This document shows, piece after piece, positions 17,086 through 26,655 of a stretch of DNA of 64,000 nt. The translations under genes were made by a program, and so were the position numbers. The stretch lies in assembly GCF_009709555.1 (NCBI RefSeq), contig NZ_WJBG01000225.1:102407-166406 (forward strand), given 5' to 3'. The notes under the pieces are model-generated. The model had not been told where the DNA came from. It ran no database searches and saw only the letters and a list, made by a program, of their open reading frames with translations. The first letter of the stretch is position 1. Each line of letters starts with the position of its first letter. Origin of the DNA: Streptomyces blattellae (GTDB taxonomy: Bacteria; Actinomycetota; Actinomycetes; Streptomycetales; Streptomycetaceae).

Positions 17086-17787
17086 ATGACGCGGAAGAAC
17101 GCCCTGATCGTCCGAGGCGGATGGGAGGGGCACCAGCCGGTCAAGGCCACCGAGCTGTTCCTGCCCTTCCTGGAAAGCAGTGGATACGACGTCCGGATCG
17201 AGGAGTCGACCGACGTGTACGCCGACAGCACCGCGATGGCCGGCACCGATCTCGTCGTGCAGTGCGTCTCGATGTCGGAGATCACCGCCGAGCAGCTGTC
17301 GGGACTGCGCGCGGCGGTCGAGGCCGGCACCGGCTTCACCGGGTGGCACGGCGGCATCGCCGACTCGTTCCGCGCCTCCTCCGACTATCTCCACCTGGTG
17401 GGAGGGCAGTTCGCCACCCACCCCGGCAAAGAGCCCTGCGAACGCCGGGGAGGCCAGGAGGACAACTACCTTCCCTACACCGTCACCATCACGGAACTCG
17501 GCCGCGAGCACCCCGTCACGGCCGGCATCGAGGACTTCGGTCTCTGCACCGAGCAGTACTGGGTGCTCCACGACGACCTCATCGACGTACTGGCCACCAC
17601 CACCCATCCCGTGCGGCAGTGGCAGCCCTGGGACCGCCCGGTCACCTCGCCCGCGGTCTGGACCCGCCGCTGGGGCGCCGGGCGGATCGTGGTGACGACA
17701 CCGGGGCACAGCCTCGACGTGCTGGAGAACCCGAACGTCCGCACCGTCATCGAGAGGGGCATGCTGTGGGCGACGCGCACCGCATAG
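17086..17787 (+). CDS. ThuA-domain protein (trehalose/glycosyl utilisation family)
   Basis: 233 residues with the ThuA fold: RKNALIVRGGWEGHQPVKAT at the N-terminus, VVQCVSMSEITAEQL, FTGWHGGIADSFR, LVGGQFATHPG and the C-terminal HSLDVLENPNVRTVIERGML. ThuA proteins are class I glutamine-amidotransferase-like and linked to trehalose, palatinose and related disaccharide breakdown, often beside Gfo/Idh oxidoreductases. The ATG at 17086 is preceded by GAAGGAACGAG. The 3' end overlaps the next gene by 22 nt. A CGAAAACTTTCG near-palindrome at 16993-17004 ahead of the gene resembles LacI-type operators, but this is weak. Confidence 0.87.
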   Translation: MTRKNALIVRGGWEGHQPVKATELFLPFLESSGYDVRIEESTDVYADSTAMAGTDLVVQCVSMSEITAEQLSGLRAAVEAGTGFTGWHGGIADSFRASSDYLHLVGGQFATHPGKEPCERRGGQEDNYLPYTVTITELGREHPVTAGIEDFGLCTEQYWVLHDDLIDVLATTTHPVRQWQPWDRPVTSPAVWTRRWGAGRIVVTTPGHSLDVLENPNVRTVIERGMLWATRTA

Positions 17788-18890
17788 GCGTCGTGGGGCT
17801 CGGCGTCATCTCCCGCGCGTACCTGGACACGCTCTTCGGCCATCCCGCGGTCCGCGTCACCGCGGTCGCCGACCTCGACGCCTCCCGGTCGGCCGCGGTC
17901 GCCGCCGAGCGGCCGGGCGTCGAGGCGCTGACCGTCGAGGAGTTGCTGAGCAGCCCGGACGTGGACACGGTGCTCAACCTCACCGTTCCCGCCGCGCACG
18001 CCGGGATCGCCCTCGGCGCGATCGGCCACGGCAAGCACGTCTACGGCGAGAAGCCGCTGGCCGCGACGCTCGTCGACGCCCGGGCCGTGATGGCGGCCGC
18101 CGATCGGGCGGCGGTCCGTGTGGGGTGCGCGCCGGACACCGTCCTGGGCTCCGGCATCCAGACGGCGCGAGCCGCGGTGGAGGCGGGAAGCATCGGACGG
18201 CCCCTGTCCGCCTCGGCGGTCATGGTCACCCCGGGACACGAACGCTGGCATCCGCACCCCGACTTCTACTACACCGCCGGCGGCGGCCCGCTGCTGGACA
18301 TGGGGCCGTACTACCTGGCGTCCCTGGTCCATCTGCTGGGTCCGGTGCGTGCCGTGATCGGGGCGGCCGGCCGGCTGCGTGCCGAGCGTGTCATCGGGTC
18401 CGGACCGCGCGCGGGCGAGCGGATACCGGTCGAGGTGGACACCCATGTCTCCGGTGTCCTGGAGCACTCGGGCGGCGCCCTGACGACGCTCACGACGAGC
18501 TTCGACGGCGTGGCCACCACAGCCGCGCCGATCGAGGTCCACGGCGAGACGGGGACCCTCGCGGTCCCTGATCCGAACCACTTCGACGGCGAGGTGCGGC
18601 TCCACGCACTCGGCGGCACGCGGTGGCGCCCGCTCCCGCCGTCCGCGGGCTACGTCGCCGGCGCACGCGGCGTCGGTCTGCTCGACTTCGTCGCCGCCGA
18701 CGGCCGGCGGGCGCCCCGCGCGAGCGGCGGTCTCGCCCTGCACGTGCTGGAGACGATGAGTGCCCTGCTCCGCTCCTGCGCCGAGGGGCGGCGCATCGAG
18801 CTGACGACGTCGGCCGAGCCGCCCGTCCCCGTTCCGCTGACGGCCGCCGAGGAGTGGCGGGGAACCTGGGAAGGACTCGCCGCCGGGTGA
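17766..18890 (+). CDS. Gfo/Idh/MocA-family NAD(P)-dependent oxidoreductase
   Basis: 374 residues from a GTG inside the ThuA gene. N-terminal Rossmann motif IGVVGLGVISRAYLDTL, and the family signature GKHVYGEKPLA that contains the catalytic Lys. The C-terminal alpha/beta domain contains GGGPLLDMGPYYLASLVHLL, the usual substrate site. Such enzymes oxidise or epimerise sugars and inositols. Partnership with ThuA suggests disaccharide 3-keto metabolism, but no transporter is adjacent. Nothing unusual in the sequence. Confidence 0.88.
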   Translation: MGDAHRIGVVGLGVISRAYLDTLFGHPAVRVTAVADLDASRSAAVAAERPGVEALTVEELLSSPDVDTVLNLTVPAAHAGIALGAIGHGKHVYGEKPLAATLVDARAVMAAADRAAVRVGCAPDTVLGSGIQTARAAVEAGSIGRPLSASAVMVTPGHERWHPHPDFYYTAGGGPLLDMGPYYLASLVHLLGPVRAVIGAAGRLRAERVIGSGPRAGERIPVEVDTHVSGVLEHSGGALTTLTTSFDGVATTAAPIEVHGETGTLAVPDPNHFDGEVRLHALGGTRWRPLPPSAGYVAGARGVGLLDFVAADGRRAPRASGGLALHVLETMSALLRSCAEGRRIELTTSAEPPVPVPLTAAEEWRGTWEGLAAG

Positions 18891-18920
18891 AGCCGTCGGG
18901 CGTCAGTCCACGGGCCACCG

Positions 18921-20399
18921 TCAGTCCACGGGCCACGTGTGTACGGGCGCGTTGAGGTGCATGTAGTCGATGTACGTCGCCGTCATCTGCCGTAGCGCCT
19001 CCCGCCGGTCCGGGGCGGCGCCCTTCTGCAGGCGGTGGACCGTCTCCGCCTGCCACAGGGCGCCGTTTCGGGCGGTGACGCAGCGCTGCTCGATGACGCC
19101 CAGCATGGGCTCACGCCATGTCGCGTCCAGGCCGGCCAGCTCCAGGCCGCGATGAGCCAGGGGGAGCAGGCGCCGCAACACCAGTTCCGTGACCGGCACT
19201 TCGCCCATGCCGGGCCAGTACAGGCGGGCGTCGATGCCGTCGCGGGCCGCGGTGTGGAGGTTCTCCTCGGCGACCGCGAAGGACATCCGCGTCCACACCG
19301 GCCGGTCCTCGTCGACCAGGGCACGCGTCATGCCGTAGTAGAAGGCGCCATTGGCGATGATGTCGGCGACGGTAGGACCGGCCGGCAGGACGCGGTTCTC
19401 GATGCGCAGGTGCGGCCCGCTGCCGGTGACCGCGTAGACGGGCCGGTTCCAGCGGTAGATCGTGCCGTTGTGCAGGGTCAGTTCGCCCAGTTGCGGCACG
19501 CCGCCCGCGTCGAGCGCCGCCTGCGGGTCCTCGTCGTCGCACAGCGGCAGCAGCGCCGGGTAGTAGCGCACGTTCTCCTCGAAGAGGTCGAAGACGCTGG
19601 TGATCCACCGTTCTCCGAACCACACCCGCGGCCGTACTCCCTGGGCCTTGATCTCCTGCGGGCGGGTGTCGGTGGCCTGCTCGAACAGGGGGATACGGGA
19701 CTCGCGCCACAGCTCCCTGCCGAAGAGGAAGGGCGAGTTCGCCGCGAGGGCGATCTGCACGCCCGCGATGGCCTGGGCCGCGTTCCAGTAGCCGGCGAAT
19801 TCCTTCGGGTCGACCTGGAGGTGGAACTGGATGCTGGTGCAGGCCGCCTCGGGGGTGATGACGTCGGCGTACATCGACAGGCTCTCCACACCGTCCACGC
19901 TGATCCGCAGATCCTCGCCCCGCGCCGCGAAGATCTGCTCGTTGAGCAGCCGGTACCGGGGGTCTCCGGAGAGGGCGGCCTCGCCCACGTCCGCCTCCCC
20001 CAGCGTCGGCAGAATGCCGATCATGATCAGGTGCGCGCCCACGGCCGAGGCGCGTTCCTCGGCGTGGTTGAGCGCGTCGCGGATCTCCTGTTCCCAGGCG
20101 CCGGGGCCGCCTGCCGTCAGCTGCCGGGGCGGGATGTTGATCTCCAGGTTGAAGCGGCCCAGCTCGGTCGACCAGGCGGGGTCGGCGATCGCCTGGAGGA
20201 CCTCCGTGTTGCGCATGGCCGGCCGCCCGTCACCGTCCACCAGGTTGAGTTCGATCTCCAGCCCGACCTGGGGGCGCTCGCTCTCGAAGGCCGACTCGCG
20301 CAGCATCTGCGCCAGCACGTCGAGACAGGTGTGCATCTTCTCCCGGTACCGACGCCGGTCCTCCCGTGTGAACACAAGGGCCGGCACATCACGTCCCAT
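18921..20399 (-). CDS. Glutamate-cysteine ligase-type ATP-grasp-like enzyme (GCS2 family)
   Basis: 492 residues from the ATG at 20399 with GGGAGG upstream. GCS2-family features: QVGLEIELNLVDGDGRPAM near the N-terminus (metal-binding Glu residues), GRFNLEINIPPRQL, SIQFHLQVDPKEFAGYWNAA, and the C-terminal EENLHTAARDGIDARLYW. The family ligates glutamate to amino compounds such as cysteine; actinobacteria use mycothiol, so the true product may be another gamma-glutamyl compound. The 3' end carries an 18-bp direct duplication at 18904-18939 across the last codons and stop. The gene is monocistronic. Confidence 0.82.
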   Translation of the reverse strand: MGRDVPALVFTREDRRRYREKMHTCLDVLAQMLRESAFESERPQVGLEIELNLVDGDGRPAMRNTEVLQAIADPAWSTELGRFNLEINIPPRQLTAGGPGAWEQEIRDALNHAEERASAVGAHLIMIGILPTLGEADVGEAALSGDPRYRLLNEQIFAARGEDLRISVDGVESLSMYADVITPEAACTSIQFHLQVDPKEFAGYWNAAQAIAGVQIALAANSPFLFGRELWRESRIPLFEQATDTRPQEIKAQGVRPRVWFGERWITSVFDLFEENVRYYPALLPLCDDEDPQAALDAGGVPQLGELTLHNGTIYRWNRPVYAVTGSGPHLRIENRVLPAGPTVADIIANGAFYYGMTRALVDEDRPVWTRMSFAVAEENLHTAARDGIDARLYWPGMGEVPVTELVLRRLLPLAHRGLELAGLDATWREPMLGVIEQRCVTARNGALWQAETVHRLQKGAAPDRREALRQMTATYIDYMHLNAPVHTWPVD

Positions 20400-20568
20400 C
20401 GTGTCCTCCCGAGTTCCCTCGGCGGAGCCCTCTCGTCCCAGCGTCGCACCTCCGGCGCGGCCCGGACAGTCAGCGCACAACCGCGGTCACAGAACGCCCA
20501 CCCTCGTGCAGCACACGGTGAGCGGCCTGTTCCCCACCCGGTCCTGAACCCGGTCCTGAACCCGTGCC

Positions 20569-20602
20569 GGAACCCGGCGCCGGCGTACGGCGCCGGGGTT
20601 CC
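20569..20602. terminator. Hairpin terminator downstream of the alginate lyase
   Basis: GGAACCCGGCGCCG and CGGCGCCGGGGTTCC form a 14-bp stem with one bulged G and a short loop. It lies 27 nt past the stop of the minus-strand lyase gene. There is no long U-tract, as is usual for terminators in high-GC actinomycetes. Confidence 0.6.
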
Positions 20603-20628
20603 TTCTCCGCACGGGCAGGAGCCCCGGG

Positions 20629-21414
20629 TCAGGAGTGGGTGACCTTGATGTCGGAGATGCGGACCTCGCCGTAGTTGTCGTCGCTGCACGGGTCGGAGTT
20701 GCCGCAGTTGGCCTGCGTGTAGGCCCCGGCCTTGAAGTAGTTGGTGTCGCCCTCGTGCGAGATCGTGGTCTCCAGCCGCCCGTTGTAGTACACGTCGATC
20801 TCCCCGTCCTCCGCCACGAACTTGGCCTCGAACCTCGTGCCCAGTTCGTAGTCGTCGGTGACGAGGTGATGGTGGCGGTCGTCACCGTTGGTGACATAGA
20901 GGCTGCTGCCTTCGAGACGGAAGACCGTGACGTCGTCGTCCCCGCCGTGGACCTGCGCGCCGACCAGGTACGGCCGCTCCTCGGGCAGTGCCGTGAACGC
21001 CTCGTCGACCACGAGCGTGTGGGTGCCCTCCGTCGTGGACCATTCGGCCTCGTCCTCGCCGCCTTCGGTCATCTCCCGCAGTTCGGCGCGCGGATAGCTG
21101 GAGCCCCCGGTCGTCACGCCGTTGACGGCGGCCCGGAACCGGACAGCGTCGCAGTTGCCGCTGACCCGGAACCACGGGGACGCGGAGAAGCCGGTCAGCT
21201 CGGGCTGCGTGATCTCGGTGGGGTCCTCGTCCTCGCCGGTGGGCAGGGTCAGCTTCCAGTCGCTCAGGTCGAGGACGTCGGACGGGGCTGCGCACCGTGC
21301 GGCCGGCCGCTCCTGCGCGGCCGCCGTGGCGGCGGGCTGGGCGGACAGCGTCAGCGCGGCGGTCGACACGGCCGTGATGACGCCCGCCAGCACGCTGGTC
21401 GGAGTGCTTGGCAT
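20629..21414 (-). CDS. Secreted polysaccharide lyase family 7 (alginate lyase)
   Basis: 261 residues: a signal peptide (about 1-30, ending AATAAAQ) and a single PL7 beta-jelly-roll domain. The three conserved PL7 motifs are all present: YPRAELREM (R-E-R strand), VGAQVHGG (QIH-type with V in place of I) and YFKAGAYTQ (YxKAGxYxQ), which hold the catalytic Arg, Gln, His and Tyr. It starts VLDLSDWKLTLPTG, a common PL7 opening. It should cut alginate by beta-elimination outside the cell. The ATG at 21414 has GGGAGG upstream. The QVH form is often linked to polyguluronate preference in the literature; I treat this as suggestive only. Confidence 0.9.
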   Translation of the reverse strand: MPSTPTSVLAGVITAVSTAALTLSAQPAATAAAQERPAARCAAPSDVLDLSDWKLTLPTGEDEDPTEITQPELTGFSASPWFRVSGNCDAVRFRAAVNGVTTGGSSYPRAELREMTEGGEDEAEWSTTEGTHTLVVDEAFTALPEERPYLVGAQVHGGDDDVTVFRLEGSSLYVTNGDDRHHHLVTDDYELGTRFEAKFVAEDGEIDVYYNGRLETTISHEGDTNYFKAGAYTQANCGNSDPCSDDNYGEVRISDIKVTHS

Positions 21415-21692
21415 GGAGGGTTTCCTCCCTCTCTCGGATACTCGGTTCTGGCCGTCCCGAACCGTATGCGCCGCCGACGGGACGGGTCCCGAAGTACCTC
21501 CCTGCACTTGTTGACCATGGCCGAAAGCCCCAGCCACCCCACCGCCCTCCCCCTCCCTCGCGTCTACGCTTGCGTGCGACTGATGGAGGGTCTGGGTAGA
21601 CACCGCGTACGGCCCCTCCGGCGCAGTAAGTTCGATGTGCGCGCACGGTCACGGTCGTACGCGTTCTGGACTCGAACGAGGGGGAAATTTCC

Positions 21693-23615
21693 GTGCGTTC
21701 CGGGGACGAGTTTGCCGGTCGCTATGTGCTGAGGGAGGTCATCGGCGCGGGGCGGAGCGGGGACGTGTGGCTGGCCCACGACTCGATGGTGGGCCAGGAT
21801 GTCGCGCTGAAACCGGAGCGGGTCGACGAGAACCGCGAGACGGCGGTGCGACGACTGCTGGGCGAGCCGCGCGCCATGGCCAAGTTCCGCGACCATCCGC
21901 ACGTCGTGACCCTGTTCGATGTCGTGACCGTGCCGGCGGACGGCGAGGGGGCGGACACCTACTGGTTCGTCATGGAGTACGTTCCCGGCGGCGGCCTGGA
22001 CCGACTGCCCCCGGTCTCTCCGCTGCGTGCGGCCCGCATGGGTGCCCAGCTCGCCGACGCGCTCGCCGCGCTCCATGACGCCGGCGTCGTCCACTGCGAC
22101 GTCAAGCCCGCCAACATCGGCCTCAGCCGACGCGGTACGGCGAAGCTGCTGGACTTCGGCGCCGCGTACCGGGTCGGCGGCACCGACACCATCACGGCCA
22201 ATGGGCCCTTCAGCTTCACTCCCGACTACGCCGCCCCCGAACTGGCGCGGGGCAATGTGCCTCGCCCGGCCTCGGATGTGTTCTGCCTGGGCACCACCCT
22301 CTACGCGCTGATCACCGGTTCGCCGCCGCGCGGTGTCGAGACCGAGCGGGACGACGGTGGCCGCAGGGAGCCCGGGGACTCCCAGGACTCCGACCGCCTG
22401 AGGTACTGGAAGGCCGAGCAGGGCGTCGTCGAGATGGACGCCGACGCCGTGGGACCGCTGTATCCCGTGCTCACCGCCATGCTGCAGCGCGACCCGCGGC
22501 AGCGCCCCGACGCCGTCGAGGTCAAGCGGCTCCTGGAGGCCGTCGCCGGACCGGATGCGGACACCACGCAGGACACCTTGCAGGACACGGCCCGGCGCTC
22601 CCAGCGGCGCCGCCGGCTGCTCGCAGCGGCCGTCGGCCTGAGTGCCGTGCTGGCCCTGGGGCTCGTCGCCCTCCCCGGCGACGGGGACGGCGGGACCGGC
22701 TCCGACGGGGCCGCCCCGAGTCAGATGGCGGGAGACGCCTCGAACTCCAAGACATCGGCCCTGATCGGCGATCCGCAAACCGCCGACGTGTGCGCTCTGG
22801 CCGACCGCGAGGCTTTCGACCAGTTCGGCACCGCCAAAGTCGACGTGGACTACGGCAACTTCGACCGCTGCGACACCCTCGTGAGCGTCGATTCCGACAC
22901 CCGGATCGATGTGTCGATCCAGCTGCTCCCGGGCTCGCCGCCCGAGTCGTCGAAGCCCTCCAGCACCGTCGGGAGGATCGACATCCGGGAGGAGGAGGCC
23001 GAGAGCGACGAATGCAATCTGCTCCTGACGTCCGACGGCAATACCGAGAACACCATGGTCGGGGTCCGCGTCAACATGGGCCAGGGGTCCGTGACCGGCG
23101 GCAACGCGACACTGTGCACGGTCGCCAACGAGGCGGCGACGAGCGCGGCGAACGTCCTCAACAACGGCCCTTTACCCCGTCGGGACCCCCGCTACAGGCC
23201 CGAGTCGCTGGCCTGGAAGAACGCCTGCGAACTGCTCGACTCCAAGGCGCTGTCCGTCGTTCCCGGCCTCCAGGGCGAGGTACCGGACGCCGGTGTCGCG
23301 GACTGGAGCTGCGAGTGGACGAGCGATGTCGACAACCTGGACACGGAGATCGCCTTCTTCCGTGACCAGCCCAAGTCCGCGGAGGACGGCGGCGAGGAGA
23401 TCACGCTCAGCGGCTACCGCACCGTCATCGAGCCGGACGACGACGGCGACAGCTGTTCGGCCTTCGTCGAGTACCGCCAGTACAGCGGCATGGGCGCCGA
23501 GATGTTCGCCGAGATGGTGCGCCTGGACGTCGGCGGCGAGCGGTCCATGGACGAACTCTGCGGGATGGCCACCGACCTGGCCCGCTCCGCGGCCGCCGAA
23601 CTCCCCCCGCGATGA
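21693..23615 (+). CDS. Membrane Ser/Thr kinase with HCD catalytic loop and secreted tandem domain
   Basis: 640 residues. Kinase domain (about 1-285): GAGRSGDVW glycine loop, Lys in VALKPERV, catalytic loop VVHCDVKPANIGL with Cys in place of the usual Arg, DFGAAYRV, and YAAPELARG. One transmembrane helix follows (LLAAAVGLSAVLALGLVALP). The extracellular half contains two related modules, each opening with a Cys-containing block (ADVCALADREAFDQFG; NACELLDSKALSVVPG), DUF3558-like. The HCD loop makes it a non-RD kinase, so activation-loop control may differ. It converges on the FHA gene at 23632, with a second kinase beyond. Confidence 0.87.
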   Translation: MRSGDEFAGRYVLREVIGAGRSGDVWLAHDSMVGQDVALKPERVDENRETAVRRLLGEPRAMAKFRDHPHVVTLFDVVTVPADGEGADTYWFVMEYVPGGGLDRLPPVSPLRAARMGAQLADALAALHDAGVVHCDVKPANIGLSRRGTAKLLDFGAAYRVGGTDTITANGPFSFTPDYAAPELARGNVPRPASDVFCLGTTLYALITGSPPRGVETERDDGGRREPGDSQDSDRLRYWKAEQGVVEMDADAVGPLYPVLTAMLQRDPRQRPDAVEVKRLLEAVAGPDADTTQDTLQDTARRSQRRRRLLAAAVGLSAVLALGLVALPGDGDGGTGSDGAAPSQMAGDASNSKTSALIGDPQTADVCALADREAFDQFGTAKVDVDYGNFDRCDTLVSVDSDTRIDVSIQLLPGSPPESSKPSSTVGRIDIREEEAESDECNLLLTSDGNTENTMVGVRVNMGQGSVTGGNATLCTVANEAATSAANVLNNGPLPRRDPRYRPESLAWKNACELLDSKALSVVPGLQGEVPDAGVADWSCEWTSDVDNLDTEIAFFRDQPKSAEDGGEEITLSGYRTVIEPDDDGDSCSAFVEYRQYSGMGAEMFAEMVRLDVGGERSMDELCGMATDLARSAAAELPPR

Positions 23616-23626
23616 CACGGGGGGGG
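23603..23626. terminator. Short GC hairpin between convergent genes
   Basis: A CCCCCCG run and a CGGGGGG run separated by 8 nt can pair across the kinase stop codon, in the 16-nt gap to the FHA gene. It may serve both strands. Support is only the pairing. Confidence 0.35.
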
Positions 23627-23631
23627 CGGGC

Positions 23632-24420
23632 TCAGGGCATGGGGTCGGGCCAGGTCGCCTCGTCCTCCATCAGGTCCAGGTCCGGCGGTACGAGTGTCGT
23701 TGACTCGACCAGCCCCTTGAGCAGGTTCTGCAGCAGGCTGTTGTCGGCGGGGCGGCCCTGCGACTTGTCGTGCATCAGCGGGTACTTGAAGCCGGTGCGG
23801 TCCAGACGGCGGCGTACGGCCTCGATGCGGTACTCGATCTTGCGCTCGTTCCAGCGTGCGTCCGGGCGCAGATACGCGAGCTGCTCGGCCGCCATCGCGT
23901 AGGTCAGGGGGCGTGGATCCTCCTCGTAGAGCAGGTACCGCTGGCCGAGCACAACCAGGAGCAGCCGTTCGTCGTCGTCCAGGGCCCAGGTCTCCGGCCG
24001 CGCGGTCTCGGCGTGCCGCCGCGACACCGGTCCTTCGTCGTCGTGGCTCGCCACATACAGCTCGACCAGGTGCTCACGGTAGCCGGAGCCCTTGACGAAC
24101 AGCGGCGTGTAACCGGTGGTGAGCGGGATCGGCTCCGTGCTGAAGTGCATCATCCGGCCGCGGGGCAGCCGGACGAGCTGCTGTCCGATGTTGCGCAGCC
24201 ACCAGTGCCCCTGGCGGTACGTCAGCTCGCCGTGCCGGCGGCTCACCCGCAGGTCGTCCACGCCGACGCCCAGGTCCACGTCCGGCTTCTCGCCACGGCC
24301 GAAGGCGACCGTCAGGCCCGGCCGGGGCGGGGCACTGAGGTCGCCGGTGACCGAGCGCACATGCAGCGTGCCGGGCTGGGCGGGCGCGACTCCGCGCGCA
24401 AGGCTGGCGGAGAGAGTCAT
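23632..24420 (-). CDS. FHA-domain protein, likely reader of kinase phosphorylation
   Basis: 262 residues from the ATG at 24420 (AAGGAG upstream). FHA motifs: LTVAFGRGEKPDVDLG (GR), LRVSRRHGELTYRQGHWWLR (SxxH) and NIGQQLVRLPRG (N loop). The second half, from LVELYVASHDDEG onward, has no known domain but ends in a helix-rich region with IEYRIEAVRRRLDRTGFKYP that looks like a winged-helix response-regulator-type element. FHA domains bind phosphothreonine. It is encoded between two Ser/Thr kinases, so I infer it is their phosphorylation target or effector. Confidence 0.82.
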   Translation of the reverse strand: MTLSASLARGVAPAQPGTLHVRSVTGDLSAPPRPGLTVAFGRGEKPDVDLGVGVDDLRVSRRHGELTYRQGHWWLRNIGQQLVRLPRGRMMHFSTEPIPLTTGYTPLFVKGSGYREHLVELYVASHDDEGPVSRRHAETARPETWALDDDERLLLVVLGQRYLLYEEDPRPLTYAMAAEQLAYLRPDARWNERKIEYRIEAVRRRLDRTGFKYPLMHDKSQGRPADNSLLQNLLKGLVESTTLVPPDLDLMEDEATWPDPMP

Positions 24421-24654
24421 CGCGGTTCTCCTTGGATCGGGTGCTTTCTCGACACGCGTACGGGCGCTGCTACCAGGATCCGGCACCACCTACGGGACCC
24501 CTCCCCAAAACGCCCTCGTACAAAAGGAGCGTGCCCATCCGCGCTCCACCGGATGTGGCGCCCAGGACGACGGTTCCGGGGAGGGAGCGGAACCGTCGTC
24601 CACGAGCGCGTGCGCGTCGACGTGCGCGACGGCAGGCGGGTCGGTACGCCGGTT

Positions 24655-26454
24655 TCAGTAGGCCGGTTTCAGGGTCCCGCCGGGGAGCTTCTTGTCGTCC
24701 TCCCGGGCGACACTGCACACCACATAGCGGAAACCGGCCTCCCACTCCTCGTCCGTGGAGTACCAGCCCAGCATCTCGTGCCCCTCGCCGCGGGCCCAGT
24801 TGACGCCGTACTTCTCATAGCACAGCTCTCCCCAGTCGACGCTGTCCGCCGAGCCGTCGCCCGAGGCCCAGGCCCAGCCGACGATCTGCTCGTGGTGCGG
24901 CTCGTCGCAGCTCACCAGGGTGTCGGTGATCGTGCCGTCCTCGTCCTCCTCGGAGTTGATGCAGTCACCCGGGCCGAGCTGGGTGACGTACGCCTCGTCG
25001 CCGAACTTCCGGAACTCGCCGAGCGGGCCGCCGATCGTGGCGTTCTTCAGGAAGAGCAGACAGGCCGCGGCAGGGGGATCGCTCTGGCCGGGCTCGGGCG
25101 TGAGGACGTACAGCACGGGATCGGCCATGGTGCCGCGCAGCTCCGCGGTGCGCCGGGTGCACTCGTCCCGTACGTTCTCGGTGCCGTCCGTCGCGATCGT
25201 GGTGATGACCTGTCCCTGGGGGTCGTCGTCATAGCAGTCGACAAGGTCCAGTTCGGGCCGTCCCTGGAAATCCTCGTCCTTCCAGTCGGCGTCGACGCAC
25301 TGGCCCGCCGTGAGTTCCTCACGCAACCGCACCTGCTCGCCGTACGGGTAGGCGGCGCGGGTGACCGACGGGGAGGGGGTCGCGACGGCCTTCGCCTTGA
25401 CGTCGGGGGTCTTCGCGGTGTCCCCCGCGTCGTCGAACGTCGTGGCCCCCAGCCCGAACCCTCCGGCGCCGATCAGCACGGCGGCGAGCGCCAGCAGGAC
25501 GGTGGTGCGCCCGGCCGGCGGACGGGAGGTGGCGATGAGGGGCGCTTGAGTCTCCGTCCCGGACGGCTCGGGCAGCGGCACACTCGCCGTTCCCGTTCCC
25601 GTTCCCGTTCCGGTCGCTGCCGCTTCGGCAAGCAGTTCGGCCGCCTCCGCAACCGGTATTCGGTCCGCCGGGTCCTTCGCCAGCAGGCCCATGATCACGC
25701 GGCTGAGCGGTTCGCTCGCCCGCTGCGGCACGGCGGGGTCGGTGTTCAGCGCGGCGAGGAGGGTGGCGTCGAGCGTGTCCCGCTCGAACGGAGCGGTGCC
25801 CTCGACGGCGGCGTAGAGCGTGACGCCGAGCGAGAACAGGTCGGACGCGGCAGTCGCCTCACCGCCGGACAGCCGCTCCGGAGCCACATAGCCCGGCGTG
25901 CCCACGACCATGCCGCTCTGGGTGATCCGGGTCTCGCGCAGCCGCAGCGAGATGCCGTAGTCCGTGAGCAGCACCCGGCGGTCGGCGATGCCCGCATGGT
26001 CCGGCGCCAGCAGGATGTTGGAGGGCTTCACGTCGCGGTGGATGATGTCGAGCCGATGCCCGGCACTGAGCGCGTCGAGTGCGGCGGCCCCGATCCGGGC
26101 CACTTCGTCGCTCGGCAGCGGATGGCGCTCCTTCAGTACGGCGCTCAGGTCGCGCGTCCCCGGCAGGTACTCCATCACGATCCACGGGCGGTCGTCGGCC
26201 TCCACGACGTCGTACACCGTGATCACGTTCGGGTGCTCGCGCAACTGCGCCGCCTTCAGCGCCTCCTTGCGCCCCCGGCCGGCCGGGTCGTCGAGGGCAG
26301 CCTCCGAGGTGTGCGGTACGTCGATCTCCTTGACCGCGACCTGCACCCGCAGTTCCTGGTCCTCGGCCAGCCACACGCTCCCCCCGCCGCCGGAACCCAG
26401 CCGCTGCCGCAACCGGTACCGCCCGGCGACGACCTGCTCCCGCTCCCCTGCCAC
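24655..26454 (-). CDS. Membrane Ser/Thr kinase with DYG motif and septum-formation-type secreted domain
   Basis: 599 residues. Kinase motifs: LGSGGGGSVWLAEDQ, Lys in VAVKEIDV, IIHRDVKPSNILL, DYG in LLTDYGISL in place of DFG, and TPGYVAPERLSGG. A Gly-Thr repeat linker (ATGTGTGTGTAS), one transmembrane segment (VLLALAAVLIGAGGFGLGAT) and a secreted region of about 230 residues follow. That region has pairs of conserved Cys (ECTRRTAEL, GDCINS, SCDEPHHEQIVGW) as in the septum-formation domain family. It would sense an extracellular cue and signal inward. It shares its transcription direction with the FHA gene, whose start lies 235 nt downstream. Confidence 0.88.
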   Translation of the reverse strand: MAGEREQVVAGRYRLRQRLGSGGGGSVWLAEDQELRVQVAVKEIDVPHTSEAALDDPAGRGRKEALKAAQLREHPNVITVYDVVEADDRPWIVMEYLPGTRDLSAVLKERHPLPSDEVARIGAAALDALSAGHRLDIIHRDVKPSNILLAPDHAGIADRRVLLTDYGISLRLRETRITQSGMVVGTPGYVAPERLSGGEATAASDLFSLGVTLYAAVEGTAPFERDTLDATLLAALNTDPAVPQRASEPLSRVIMGLLAKDPADRIPVAEAAELLAEAAATGTGTGTGTASVPLPEPSGTETQAPLIATSRPPAGRTTVLLALAAVLIGAGGFGLGATTFDDAGDTAKTPDVKAKAVATPSPSVTRAAYPYGEQVRLREELTAGQCVDADWKDEDFQGRPELDLVDCYDDDPQGQVITTIATDGTENVRDECTRRTAELRGTMADPVLYVLTPEPGQSDPPAAACLLFLKNATIGGPLGEFRKFGDEAYVTQLGPGDCINSEEDEDGTITDTLVSCDEPHHEQIVGWAWASGDGSADSVDWGELCYEKYGVNWARGEGHEMLGWYSTDEEWEAGFRYVVCSVAREDDKKLPGGTLKPAY

Positions 26455-26655
26455 CAGCGTTCTCCCTTCGGCCGTGCGCGCACCACGTCAAAGAGCGCCC
26501 CGCCATGCTCATCCCGTCCGTCCGGGAGCCCTCCCGAATCCCCGGCCGCCGGCGCGGTCGACTGGCGCTTGCTCAGGGCGGGTTGGGGGCGGGTGAACGT
26601 CGACCGGCGGGTTGTGCTACGGTTTCCGAGTTGCAGTTGTGGTACCCATGAACCT

